A DNA stretch of 36,933 bases from Chloroflexota bacterium (GCA_003141245.1 PLLE01000028.1:1-36933), one strand, 5' to 3'. Shown: positions 24,846 through 32,683, counted from the first letter of the stretch. Numbers and translations: made by a program. Notes: a model not told the origin generated them from the sequence alone.

Positions 24846-24946
24846 GTCTCACTGGGACCCGCCCCTACATTTCGTCGTGCCTCTGTTGCGACCCAAGTGA
24901 CAGCGGGATAGCCCGGGCGGGAGGGGGCACAGACCGCAAGAGAGTA

Positions 24947-24989
24947 CGTCGGGCCGAGGCGTTCCCCCCGAGGAGGCCTCGGCCCGACG
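24947..24989. repeat. Perfect 14-bp inverted repeat with 15-base loop
   Basis: CGTCGGGCCGAGGC (24947-24960) pairs exactly with GCCTCGGCCCGACG (24976-24989), loop 24961-24975. It lies in an otherwise empty stretch between the kinase relic and the HTH-TPR gene. It would fold on either strand. It has no T run, so it might be a bidirectional transcription end, a protein-binding site or the core of a small RNA. The rest of 24846-25203 shows no supported gene. Confidence 0.6.
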
Positions 24990-25180
24990 ACATCAGCACT
25001 CGGCGGCGATCTCCACCAGGACCACCGAGCGGTTCGCCTACAAAACTCGTCAAGAGGAATTGTACCCGACGGCCCGAACATCGCAAGGCGATCATGCACG
25101 TAAGGGCTCCGGGCGGGCGGGAAGACCCGTGTCAGCCCAAATCGTGGTGCCGCCAGTCACCGGCTCGGATGGAACGCGGT

Positions 25181-25193
25181 CCGGTTCGACCGG
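25181..25193 (-). terminator. Small hairpin after the HTH-TPR gene
   Basis: CCGGT (25181-25185) and ACCGG (25189-25193) around TCG form a 5-bp stem 11 bases past the minus-strand stop. It is weak and lacks a T run; the larger hairpin at 24947-24989 lies further along on the same strand. Confidence 0.25.
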
Positions 25194-25203
25194 CCGGCGA
25201 GCC

Positions 25204-26499
25204 TCAGGAAGCCGTGAGGGCCTCGCGCATCAGGGCGAAGGCGCGTTCGTGGTCGCCGGAGATCGCCAGCGCGTCAGCCCATTCCCGCAGCGCCTTGCGG
25301 ACCAGCATGGGGCCCCCGGCCGCTCTGGCCAGCTCGCCAGCCATCTCGTTCGCCGCCAGTCCTCCGGTGACGTCACCGAGTGCGTTCCGGGCCCGAGCGA
25401 TCGTCAGCAGGGCATCCACAGCGGCCTTCTTGTTTTCGGTGCGCCGGGCGAGTGCCAGGGCCTCGCCGGCCTGGCTCGCGGCTGCCTCGGCCTCGCCGCG
25501 GGCCATGGCGACGCGGGCCTGACTGTCCAGCACGAATGCCAGCCACCACTGGTCGTCGAGCCGCTCGAATCGAGCGTGAGCCGAGGCCGCCAGCTCGGCC
25601 GCTTTGGTCGTGTTGCCCAGTGCCAAGTAGGACATCGAGAGGTCGTTCTCCAGCGCACCGCTCTCGCGCTCGGCCTCGCCCCGCCGGAAAAGCTCCAGAC
25701 TGGCAATGCCGGCTCGAACGGCCGCCTCGAAGTCGCCGGTCTCCCGATAGTTGTAGGCAAGGTCGTACAGGTAAGAGGCGCGTCGCCGGTCGTCGAGATC
25801 CGCGGCCTGGCCACGTACCTCCTCCAGGTACGCCAGCGCGGCGGCGTGGTTGCCCTCGCGGGACTCGTTCGTCGAGAGGGCCATCAGAAGGCGGGCCTGG
25901 AAGTCGGGCTCGACATGGAGGCCGGTCCTCACGCGTGCCAGGATCGAGTGCAGGATCGCTTTGGCCTCGGCCGTGTTCTCGCGCTGGAAATGGGCCGCGG
26001 AGAGCCAGTACTCGGCCAGGGCCGCGTCGGCATCGCGACGTCCTGCGCGGAAGAGCTCAGCGGATTCGGTCGCCAAAGTGATGGCCTCCCCGACCTGGCC
26101 TGCGCGGACCAGCGCTTCGGCCAGGCCCCGCAGCAGTTCGGCCCGTGCGCCCGCAGAGGGAGAGGTCTCGAGAAGGTCGTGGTAGGCGTCGATGGCCTCG
26201 TGCCAGCGACCGCAGGCTAGGAGCAGGTCGGCTTCCAGCCGCGCCCACGCGGCCGGCTCGTCGTTGATGAGCTGACTCGCCGGAATGCCCAGGCGCGCCG
26301 AGAAGTGATTGAGGGCCGCCATCGACGGCCTGCTCAGGCCGTTCTCGAGGGCGCTGACGTACGCCTTTGTGTAGCGCGGATCGGCGAGTTGCGTCTGCGT
26401 CAGGCCGGCCGCCAGCCGGGCTTTCTTCAGGCGCTCGCCGATCTTGCGGGCGAGGGGGGAATCGTCGACTCGGGGACGGGTGCTGCTGACTCTTGCCAT
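25204..26499 (-). CDS. HTH-TPR transcriptional regulator, RRNPP-like (PlcR/Rgg-type architecture)
   Basis: The 431-residue protein has an N-terminal Xre-type helix-turn-helix (about residues 17-72: ARKIGERLKKARLAAGLTQT, then KAYVSALENGLSRPSMAALN). About 340 residues of repeated helix pairs of TPR type follow, with repeat-like phrases such as AAALAYLEEVRGQAADLDD, DFEAAVRAGIASLELFRRGE and NTTKAAELAASAHARFERL. In RRNPP regulators this groove binds a short secreted peptide and switches DNA binding. That a 39-residue secreted-type peptide gene is divergent from it, with an inverted repeat between them, supports such a role. ATG 26499 has a fair promoter close by (26506-26534). Many HTH-TPR proteins have no known peptide, so ligand sensing is inferred. 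Confidence 0.82.
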   Translation of the reverse strand: MARVSSTRPRVDDSPLARKIGERLKKARLAAGLTQTQLADPRYTKAYVSALENGLSRPSMAALNHFSARLGIPASQLINDEPAAWARLEADLLLACGRWHEAIDAYHDLLETSPSAGARAELLRGLAEALVRAGQVGEAITLATESAELFRAGRRDADAALAEYWLSAAHFQRENTAEAKAILHSILARVRTGLHVEPDFQARLLMALSTNESREGNHAAALAYLEEVRGQAADLDDRRRASYLYDLAYNYRETGDFEAAVRAGIASLELFRRGEAERESGALENDLSMSYLALGNTTKAAELAASAHARFERLDDQWWLAFVLDSQARVAMARGEAEAAASQAGEALALARRTENKKAAVDALLTIARARNALGDVTGGLAANEMAGELARAAGGPMLVRKALREWADALAISGDHERAFALMREALTAS

Positions 26500-26505
26500 G
26501 GCCGC

Positions 26506-26534
26506 AGTTTACGCCGTGTCTCAAGCAGTGGGAA
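26506..26534 (-). promoter_or_regulatory. Candidate promoter of the HTH-TPR gene
   Basis: Read on the minus strand, TTCCCA (26534-26529) and TAAACT (26511-26506) are spaced 17 bases, each matching four of six consensus bases. The -10 lies 7 bases from the ATG, implying an almost leaderless transcript. Confidence 0.4.
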
Positions 26535-26556
26535 CAGGTGTCATTGCATGTGCGCC

Positions 26557-26583
26557 CAATGGTCAAGTAGCACTTGACCATTG
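26557..26583. promoter_or_regulatory. 27-bp inverted repeat, likely operator for the HTH-TPR regulator
   Basis: CAATGGTCAAGT (26557-26568) and ACTTGACCATTG (26572-26583) are perfect reverse complements around AGC. The right arm contains TTGACC (26574-26579), the -35 of the peptide gene promoter. The left arm holds the same hexamer on the other strand. The site is AT-richer than its surroundings and sits between the divergent regulator and peptide genes. A dimeric Xre-type HTH protein would fit such a site. Confidence 0.75.
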
Positions 26584-26603
26584 CCTTCGGACGCTTCTAC
26601 GAT
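26574..26603 (+). promoter_or_regulatory. Promoter of the small peptide gene
   Basis: TTGACC (26574-26579) and TACGAT (26598-26603) are spaced 18 bases. The -35 is five of six to consensus and lies inside the inverted repeat, so a bound regulator would directly affect polymerase. The expected leader is about 63 bases. Confidence 0.55.
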
Positions 26604-26672
26604 TCCCGGGCCGACCGAGCCGCGCCGGCCGGGTTTCCAGGCGGGCGATCACCTCCCGAAAGGAGTCGCTCG

Positions 26673-26792
26673 ATGTCTCACCGTTCCTTCAGCCTGCGCG
26701 CCTTCGTCCTGGCCTGGATCCTGGCAGTGGCTCTGGCATTGCTTCCGCTAGCGACTGTGCTTGCGGGCGCGGGAGTGACCATCTACCCCTGA
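26673..26792 (+). CDS. 39-residue secreted-type peptide, candidate signalling propeptide
   Basis: The ATG at 26673 is preceded by AAAGGAG (26659-26665) with 7-base spacing, one of the best ribosome sites in the window. The product has a basic N-terminus (MSHRSFSLR), a hydrophobic core FVLAWILAVALALLPLATVL at residues 11-30, then AGAGVTIYP to the end. Signal peptidase could cut after VLA (leaving GAGVTIYP) or AGA (leaving GVTIYP), the size of known RRNPP pheromones. The open frame runs back to TTG 26574, but that lies inside the promoter repeat. The gene is divergent from the HTH-TPR regulator. It could instead be a single-span membrane microprotein. It matches no family I know. Confidence 0.72.
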   Translation: MSHRSFSLRAFVLAWILAVALALLPLATVLAGAGVTIYP

Positions 26793-26798
26793 GGCAAT

Positions 26799-26822
26799 GC
26801 CTCGCACGCACTAGAGCGAGGC
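26799..26822 (+). terminator. Hairpin after the small peptide gene
   Basis: GCCTCGC (26799-26805) and GCGAGGC (26816-26822) form a 7-bp stem with a 10-base loop, 6 bases after the stop. No T run. It would isolate the peptide gene as a single unit; nothing else is seen up to 26949. Confidence 0.5.
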
Positions 26823-26949
26823 TCGCCCGGAGTCTCGCACCGGAACCGCCCTTGCCCGCTCGGGAGTCCGAGCCGGGGCGGCTGTCGGCGAACCCCGGTG
26901 AAACCCGCGCGGCACATCGGGTGCGCCGCCGACGAGAGGAAACGGACCA

Positions 26950-28122
26950 TCAGTCGCGCAGCGCGTCTCCGCCTTCCGCTAGAGGGAAGCCCAGCCGTCG
27001 TAGATCGCGGCGCACCTGTTCGGCATTCTCGAAGTGGATCGCCTCGATCCCCAGTCCCCGGGCCGCGGCCACGTTCGCCGGGCTGTCGTCGACGAAGGCA
27101 ATCTCGTCCGCCTGGAGCCCAAACCGGGCCATGAAGTTGCGGAAGATGGCCGGATCGGGCTTGCCGACGCCCACGTCGCCCGAGATGACGATCCCCTCGA
27201 GCTCGTCCAGGAACGGGAAACGGCTCCGAGTCAGGGCGAACGTCTCCGCCGACCAGTTGCTCAGGGCGTAGACGGGAACGCCAGCTCCCCGCAACTCACG
27301 AACGACGGCGAGGGTTCCCTCGAAGACACCTCCGAGCATCTCTCCCCAGCGCTCGCGGTAGGCGTGAATGAGATAGGCCCGGTCCGGGTGCCGGCTCGCA
27401 AGCTCCTCGACGGCCTCCGCGAAGGGCCTTCCAGCGTCTATTCGGGCGTTCCATTCCGGGTTGCATACCTCTGAAAGGAAGTCTTCCATCGCCGCTTCAT
27501 TACCGCCGAAGAGGGTGCGGTAGAGGTGCCTCGGATTCCAGTCGATAAGGACGCCGCCAAGGTCGAAGACAACGGCTCGGAGTCGTGTGGACGTTCTCGC
27601 GGGATCGTAGTCCTGCTCCCCGCCGTCGCCAGGAGTCGGGGGATCGCCCGGATCGGTCGCCAGCGCGGCATCCAGGCGATCGAGCAGCGGCGTCTGCGCC
27701 TCCTTGATGCGGCGCCTGGCTTCCTCGGGCGTGAACCATTCGACTCGATCGATCTCGGGGTAGATCTTCATCCGGCCGGAGAACGGAGGCCATTCGAAGG
27801 AGAAAGTGTTGCTCGTCGCCATGGCGGGGTCGAGGTCTCCGTCGGCAGCCCACGCATAGACGACCTTGCCGCCCTTCTGCTTCACCGCGCCGAGATCGAT
27901 GAGAGGCCCGGCCGGTACTCGATGCCCGGTCTCCTCCTCGAACTCGCGTCTGGCCGTCAGCTCCAGGTCCACTTCGTCCGGGCTCGGCTCGCCCTTGGGA
28001 ATCGACCAGTTGCCCAGGTCCTTGCGGCCGAAGAACGGGCCGCCCGGATGCGCGAGCAGAACTTCCACGCGGCCTTCACGGCGGCGAAATAGGAGGATCC
28101 CGGCGCTTCTGCGACTGTTCAT
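26950..28122 (-). CDS. NUDIX (COG4119-like) - HAD-IA phosphatase fusion protein
   Basis: Two enzymes lie in one 390-residue chain. Residues 1-150 are a NUDIX domain of the COG4119 kind: SAGILLFRRREGRVEVLLAH, PGGPFFGRKDLGNWSIPKGE, and RREFEEETG, with one extra residue in the Nudix-box spacing. After a linker of about 40 residues comes a HAD-IA domain. It has VVFDLGGVLIDWN (nucleophile Asp, with Gly in place of the second Asp as in YihX-type phosphatases), YALSNWSAETFAL, GVGKPDPAIF and FVDDSPANVAAARGLG. The ATG at 28122 is chosen because homology begins there; the frame is open to 28215. It is divergent from the aldo/keto reductase. The joint substrate is unknown; a phosphosugar or nucleotide clean-up role is a guess. 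Confidence 0.83.
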   Translation of the reverse strand: MNSRRSAGILLFRRREGRVEVLLAHPGGPFFGRKDLGNWSIPKGEPSPDEVDLELTARREFEEETGHRVPAGPLIDLGAVKQKGGKVVYAWAADGDLDPAMATSNTFSFEWPPFSGRMKIYPEIDRVEWFTPEEARRRIKEAQTPLLDRLDAALATDPGDPPTPGDGGEQDYDPARTSTRLRAVVFDLGGVLIDWNPRHLYRTLFGGNEAAMEDFLSEVCNPEWNARIDAGRPFAEAVEELASRHPDRAYLIHAYRERWGEMLGGVFEGTLAVVRELRGAGVPVYALSNWSAETFALTRSRFPFLDELEGIVISGDVGVGKPDPAIFRNFMARFGLQADEIAFVDDSPANVAAARGLGIEAIHFENAEQVRRDLRRLGFPLAEGGDALRD

Positions 28123-28229
28123 CGCCAGAGGGTACGCGAGGCGAGCGGATGTCGTCCCGGAACGAAGGCTCCTCGCCCTAACGAGGCACAATTGCCGAAG
28201 CATCGTATCGCGCAATCGGAGGAGACCAG

Positions 28230-29231
28230 ATGGACACTCGCAAGCTCGGCACCAGCGGCCTGGAGATCACGACGGTCGGTTTCGGGTCGTGGGCCGTCGG
28301 CGGAGGCGGCTGGGCGTTCAGCTGGGGTCCGCAGGACGACGCCGCCTCCATCCGGGCCATCGTCCACGCGGTGAGCAAAGGAGTGAACTGGGTCGACACC
28401 GCGGCCATCTACGGCCTTGGCCACTCGGAGGAGGTCGTCGGCAGAGCGTTGACGGCGATTCCTGCCGCCGATCGGCCGCTGATCTTCACCAAGTGCGGCC
28501 TGATCTGGGATCCGGCCGATCGGCGTGCGCCGGCCAGGCGCATCGCCCGGCCGGAGTCGCTCCGGCGGGAGTGCGAGGCTTCGCTGCGCCGGCTCGGGGT
28601 CGAGCGGATCGACCTGTTCCAGATCCACTGGCCCGACGAATCCGGGGTTCCGGCCGAGGACTCCTGGGGCGAGATGGGCCGCCTGGTGGACGAGGGCAAG
28701 GTGCGAGCGATCGGCGTCAGTAACTACGACGTTGCCCTGCTGGAGCGTTGTGAGCGCGTCCGCCACGTGGATTCGTTGCAGCCGCCGTTCTCGATGATCT
28801 TTCGCGAGTCGGCCGGCGGCGTGATCCCGTGGGCCGCGGCGCACGGTACCGGCGTGATCCTCTACAGCCCCATGGCCTCGGGGATCCTGACCGACTCGTT
28901 CTCGGCGCAGCGAGTGGCGGCTATGTCGGACGAGGACTGGCGGCGCACGGCGCCCCACTTCAACGAGCCGGCGCTCTCGCGCAACGTGGCCCTGCGCGAT
29001 GCCCTGCGGCCCATCGCCCGGCGACACGGAACCACGGTCTCGGCGGTCGCGGTGGCCTGGGTCCTGGCCTGGCCGGGGGTGACGGGCGCGATCGTGGGCG
29101 CGCGTTCTCCCGAGCAGGTCGACGGTTGGCTCGGCGGCGGCTCGTTGAAGCTTGGAGCGGACGATCTGGCCGAGATCGCAGCCGCGGTGGAGCACACCGG
29201 CGCCGGTTCGGGACCGGTTCGGCCGGCCTAG
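28230..29231 (+). CDS. Aldo/keto reductase
   Basis: This 333-residue NADPH-dependent aldo/keto reductase has a (beta/alpha)8 barrel. The catalytic tetrad can be placed: Asp56 and Tyr61 (NWVDTAAIYGLGHSE), Lys88 (IFTKCG) and His133 (FQIHWPD). VRAIGVSNYDVALLERCE is the family segment after the fifth strand. The coenzyme-binding end includes YSPMASGILT and GAIVGARSPEQVDGWLG. The ATG at 28230 has GGAGGAG directly upstream. The 107-base divergent gap to the NUDIX-HAD gene probably holds both promoters. Substrate cannot be told. Confidence 0.92.
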   Translation: MDTRKLGTSGLEITTVGFGSWAVGGGGWAFSWGPQDDAASIRAIVHAVSKGVNWVDTAAIYGLGHSEEVVGRALTAIPAADRPLIFTKCGLIWDPADRRAPARRIARPESLRRECEASLRRLGVERIDLFQIHWPDESGVPAEDSWGEMGRLVDEGKVRAIGVSNYDVALLERCERVRHVDSLQPPFSMIFRESAGGVIPWAAAHGTGVILYSPMASGILTDSFSAQRVAAMSDEDWRRTAPHFNEPALSRNVALRDALRPIARRHGTTVSAVAVAWVLAWPGVTGAIVGARSPEQVDGWLGGGSLKLGADDLAEIAAAVEHTGAGSGPVRPA

Positions 29232-29237
29232 CGGAAG

Positions 29238-30125
29238 CTAGCCTGCCAGCGCCACGCCGGCGGCCCGGCAATCCTCGGCGTAGCGGGCCTGCGTCTCGCG
29301 AGTGGGGGACTCGCAGGTCGGGAAGGCGACGAGCCGATCCAGGCCGAGCGCGACGCAGCGGCCGATGAAGTCGACCCGCTGCTGGCCCGGGGTCTTTGCG
29401 TCCCTATCGGCGCAGTACAGCGACAGACGGAGCGTGGCCGGATCGCGACCGATTTCCTCGCAGCGCTGGCGGGCGATCGGGATCAGCTCGGCCGCCTTCT
29501 CGGTCCCGATGAAGACCAGATTCAGCTCGTCGGCGAAACGGGCGGCCAGCCGGAAGGTCACGTCGCGGCCGTTGCCGCCGACGATGATCGGGGGCCGCGG
29601 CTTCTGGATCCCCTTGGGGACGTTGATCGCGTCCTTGACGCTGGCGTACTTGCCCTCGTAGGTGGCGTGGCCGGGGGCGAGCATCCGCGTGATCACCTCG
29701 AGCGCGTCGCGCAGGGCCGCCAGTCGGTCGGCGATCGGCGGGAAGCCGTAGCCGTAGGCGAGCCACTCGTCCTCCTTCCAGCCGCCGCCGATCCCGAGCT
29801 CGAAGCGCCCGCCGCTCGCCACATCCAGCATGGAAGCGAGCTTCGCGACCAGGGCCGGGTTTCGGAAGCCGGTGCAGACCACCATGTGGCCCAGGCGCAC
29901 GCGCGAAGTGACGCCGGCCATCGCGGTCAGCGTCGTGAACGACTCGAAGGTGATCTCATCGATCGGGTCGGGCACGGTGTGGAAATGGTCGAAGACCCAC
30001 TCCGACTCGAAGCCGAGGGCCTCGGCGTCGCGTGCCAGCTCGAGCGTGCGCGCCCAGGCGACGGCCGGGTCCCAGCCGTTGTACTCGTACTTCCAGCCCT
30101 GCGGGATGAGCAAGCCGACCTTCAT
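29238..30125 (-). CDS. F420-dependent LLM-class oxidoreductase
   Basis: This is a luciferase-like monooxygenase-family protein of the coenzyme F420-dependent type, 295 residues. It opens MKVGLLIPQGWKYEYNGWDP. It then shows AEALGFESEWVFDHFHTVPD, VRLGHMVVCTGFRNPALVAK, MLDVASGGRFELGIGGGWKE and PPIIVGGNGRDVTFRLAARF, all typical of the group. Reduction of F420 with alcohols or sugars, or F420H2-driven reductions, are known for relatives. The ATG at 30125 has GGAGG at good spacing; an earlier in-frame start at 30173 would add 16 residues. It converges with the aldo/keto reductase, leaving 6 bases. F420 use suggests Actinomycetota- or Chloroflexota-type cofactor supply. Confidence 0.88.
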   Translation of the reverse strand: MKVGLLIPQGWKYEYNGWDPAVAWARTLELARDAEALGFESEWVFDHFHTVPDPIDEITFESFTTLTAMAGVTSRVRLGHMVVCTGFRNPALVAKLASMLDVASGGRFELGIGGGWKEDEWLAYGYGFPPIADRLAALRDALEVITRMLAPGHATYEGKYASVKDAINVPKGIQKPRPPIIVGGNGRDVTFRLAARFADELNLVFIGTEKAAELIPIARQRCEEIGRDPATLRLSLYCADRDAKTPGQQRVDFIGRCVALGLDRLVAFPTCESPTRETQARYAEDCRAAGVALAG

Positions 30126-30220
30126 CGTGGCCTCCAGAGGTGAGTGCAGTCGGAACCGCGCGACGCGGACCAATGCTGCAACGAACTGCGATTACGCGCC
30201 AGGGCCAACTACGCGCCAGA

Positions 30221-31243
30221 TCAGTCGGGCACGAGCGCCCTCAGGAACGTGGTGGGTCGCTCGGCCGCCCGGACTTCATAGGCACCGGCCGCCCCGGCCA
30301 CCAGCGCCGTCTCGAATCGCCCCAGACGCACCATTTCTGAGCCGCAGGAGAGTTCGACGGCGCCTTCGATCACGGTCACGATGTGGAAGCTGCGGCCGCG
30401 CGTGTCCAGGGCGAGGGGAGTGGCCCCGACGCGGGCCAGGTCCAGGTGGAAGTAGGTGCAATCGGCCGCCTCGGCGATCCCGCCTGTGGCGGACGCCGTC
30501 GGTGACCTTCGTTCGCGCGGCCCGTCTGTCGTTGCGACCGCGACCGATTCCTCGATATGCAGCTTGCGCCCGGCCGACTGAGGGCGGCCCCAGTCGTAGG
30601 CGCGATACGTGGTGTCGCTGGCCTGCTGGATCTCATACAGCAGCAGGCCCGGACCCAGCGCATGGAGCGTCCCCGCCGGAATCAGGATCGCCTCGCCGCC
30701 GCGGACGGGGATCTCGGCCGCGACGTCCACGACCCGACCCTCGCGAATCGCGGCCGCCAGGGAGTCGGCGGTCGTATTGGGCCGCACGCCCACCAGGATC
30801 CTGGCATCGGGTGCGGTCTCGAGGAAGAACCATGCCTCGGTCTTGCCGAACTCGTCGGGCCCGACCATTCGCCTGGCCTGCTCGTCGTTCGGGTGGACCT
30901 GGATCGAGAGCCAGTCGGCGCAGTCGAGGAGCTTGACCAGGATCGGGAAGCGCGGTCCGAAGCGATCGGAGGCGGACGATCCCAGGAGAGCGGTGCCGTG
31001 CTCGGCCGCCAGGTCGGCCAGTCGGCGGCCGGCCAGTCGGCGGCCGACTGGCGGCCGCGACGAGACCACGCTCCCGCCGAAAGCGACCCAGGCCTCACCG
31101 ATTGGCGGATCTGAGGCGCGCAGACGCTGCCCGCCCCAAACCCGTTCGCGGAATTGGGGCTTGAGCACCAGCAGGTTCCGTCCGAGCGGTCGCTCGGACT
31201 CTGCCGTTTCCGTCAGCGCTTGGCTCTCCTCATGCCGGGCCAT
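30221..31243 (-). CDS. manA: Mannose-6-phosphate isomerase, class I
   Basis: A cupin-fold zinc isomerase interconverting mannose-6-phosphate and fructose-6-phosphate. The 340-residue chain has KPQFRERVWGGQRL at the start and LSIQVHPND, whose Gln and His bind zinc. FGKTEAWFFLE supplies the Glu, IPAGTLHALGPGLLLYEIQQ the second His, and TTYRAYDWGR closes the active site. A Gly/Arg/Leu loop near residues 66-75 is made by a 15-bp tandem duplication (31016-31045). The sugar could differ in vivo. It lies 95 bases from the LLM gene on the same strand, and the MFS transporter is next upstream. Confidence 0.88.
   Translation of the reverse strand: MARHEESQALTETAESERPLGRNLLVLKPQFRERVWGGQRLRASDPPIGEAWVAFGGSVVSSRPPVGRRLAGRRLADLAAEHGTALLGSSASDRFGPRFPILVKLLDCADWLSIQVHPNDEQARRMVGPDEFGKTEAWFFLETAPDARILVGVRPNTTADSLAAAIREGRVVDVAAEIPVRGGEAILIPAGTLHALGPGLLLYEIQQASDTTYRAYDWGRPQSAGRKLHIEESVAVATTDGPRERRSPTASATGGIAEAADCTYFHLDLARVGATPLALDTRGRSFHIVTVIEGAVELSCGSEMVRLGRFETALVAGAAGAYEVRAAERPTTFLRALVPD
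31016..31045. repeat. Two 15-bp tandem repeats inside manA
   Basis: GGCCAGTCGGCGGCC at 31016-31030 and 31031-31045 is repeated exactly, encoding a doubled (A)GRRL segment. The unit length keeps the frame. Confidence 0.85.
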
Positions 31244-31268
31244 CGGCCAGAGCGTACACCGCGCCGCG

Positions 31269-32618
31269 CTAGGCGGCGGCCGACGGAACCACGGCGGGTG
31301 CCGGATCCTCGTCGCGTCGCCGTTCCACTACGGGGATCAGCATGAGCGCCCCGATGATGTAGCAGACAACCCCCAGGCCGAGCGCGGCGCGTGGCCCCGT
31401 CCCGTAGCCGAGCCAGCGGTTGACGTTGTCCATCACCACCGCGCCGCCGATGGCGAGCGTGAAGGTTCCGGCCGAGGCCGTGGCCACGTTGGAGATGCCC
31501 ATATATCGCCCCGTGGAGGCCTTCGGCACGAGATCGCTCATCAGGGCCCAGTCGACGGCCAGGAAAGCCCCTGCGGAGATCGCGAAGAGCGCGGCGCCGA
31601 GGAGCGCCACCGGCAGGACAGGGGCCACCGCGCCCAGACCCAACCCGACCGAGCCGAGGCCGCACGAGGCGTAGATCACGGGCTTGCGGCCGATGTGGTC
31701 GGAGAGGCGGCTGGCCGGCAGGACGGAGACGGTCAAGCAGACGGCCACGATCGCGAGCAGGACGAGCTTGGTGCCTCCTGTCTGGCCCGCGTCCATCCCG
31801 AAGACCTGGGCCAGGTAGAAGGTGCTGAGGGCCGGGAAGGCGGCAGCGCCGGCAAGGACGAAGAAACGCGACCCAACCAACCACAGGAAGCTGCGTTCGC
31901 GCAGGATGTCCGTGCCCCACGCCTCGCCCGCGATCTTCAGCCACGAGCGTCCGTTGCGCGACTTGGTTCGATGACCCTCGTGGACGGTCAGGACCACGCT
32001 CAGCATCGAGGTGAATTCGATCAGGCCCAGGCCCATCGTCCCGTACAGGAAGGCATTGGGGTCATGGTCGCTGAGGGCGACTGCCACGGCCGCAACGACG
32101 TACCCGCTGATGTTCCCGAGCGCCTGGAATAGGCCGATCAGCCCGGACGCGAGCCCGACCTGCTTCGCGGGAACCAGATCCGGCACGTAGCCCTGAAACG
32201 GGCCTTGAGAGAAGTTGGAGCTGAACTGGAGCAAAGCGACGAAGGCGGCGATCGCCGGCACCGTGCTGGAGGTGGCGACGCCCCACAGGAAGACCAAGTC
32301 CAGAGCCGAGCCGATGAAGATATACGGCTTGCGGCGACCCCAGCGGGTGATGGTGTAGTCGCTGATCGTGCCGACGGTTGGCTGCACCACGATCGCGATG
32401 CCCATGCCAAGCAGCGCGATCTCGAACGCGCCGATGCCCTCCCCACCCTTCGGGACGAGGCCGGTGAACTGCAGCCGCCCGTTGACGATATCGAGGATGC
32501 CGCTCCACACCGTCGAAATGCCGAGCCAGTAGAGCGAGATCCGGACCAGGTGGGACAGTGGAAGCAGGCCGGTGGGGCGACCTTGTGCATCGTGCGTCGG
32601 ATGCTTTGTGGTTTCCAT
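31269..32618 (-). CDS. MFS transporter, SLC45/GPH-like
   Basis: This 449-residue protein has about twelve hydrophobic segments. The loop after the second segment reads GTISDYTITRWGRRKPYIFIG, the major facilitator signature in the form seen in SLC45/sucrose-type carriers. The matching loop in the second half is SRLSDHIGRKPVIYASCG. FQGYVPDLVPAKQVGLASGLIG and MSDLVPKASTGRYMGISN are the paired helix-5/11 regions, an echo of internal duplication. Sugar transport would fit with manA 26 bases downstream on the same strand, but this is inference. The upstream gap holds two CCCGCGGG palindromes. Confidence 0.87.
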   Translation of the reverse strand: METTKHPTHDAQGRPTGLLPLSHLVRISLYWLGISTVWSGILDIVNGRLQFTGLVPKGGEGIGAFEIALLGMGIAIVVQPTVGTISDYTITRWGRRKPYIFIGSALDLVFLWGVATSSTVPAIAAFVALLQFSSNFSQGPFQGYVPDLVPAKQVGLASGLIGLFQALGNISGYVVAAVAVALSDHDPNAFLYGTMGLGLIEFTSMLSVVLTVHEGHRTKSRNGRSWLKIAGEAWGTDILRERSFLWLVGSRFFVLAGAAAFPALSTFYLAQVFGMDAGQTGGTKLVLLAIVAVCLTVSVLPASRLSDHIGRKPVIYASCGLGSVGLGLGAVAPVLPVALLGAALFAISAGAFLAVDWALMSDLVPKASTGRYMGISNVATASAGTFTLAIGGAVVMDNVNRWLGYGTGPRAALGLGVVCYIIGALMLIPVVERRRDEDPAPAVVPSAAA

Positions 32619-32683
32619 CGGGCCAAGTATCGTCGGTCCGGCGGTTCACGCGTCGGCCGGGCCGGTGTCCGCGAGCCGGCATC

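Noticed and set aside
24846-24946. Possible insertion-sequence end
   Set aside because: No transposase frame, terminal inverted repeat pair or target duplication could be found.
26574-26672. Longer version of the small peptide starting at TTG 26574
   Set aside because: That start lies inside the promoter inverted repeat and has no ribosome site, while ATG 26673 has an excellent one; the added residues have no export features.
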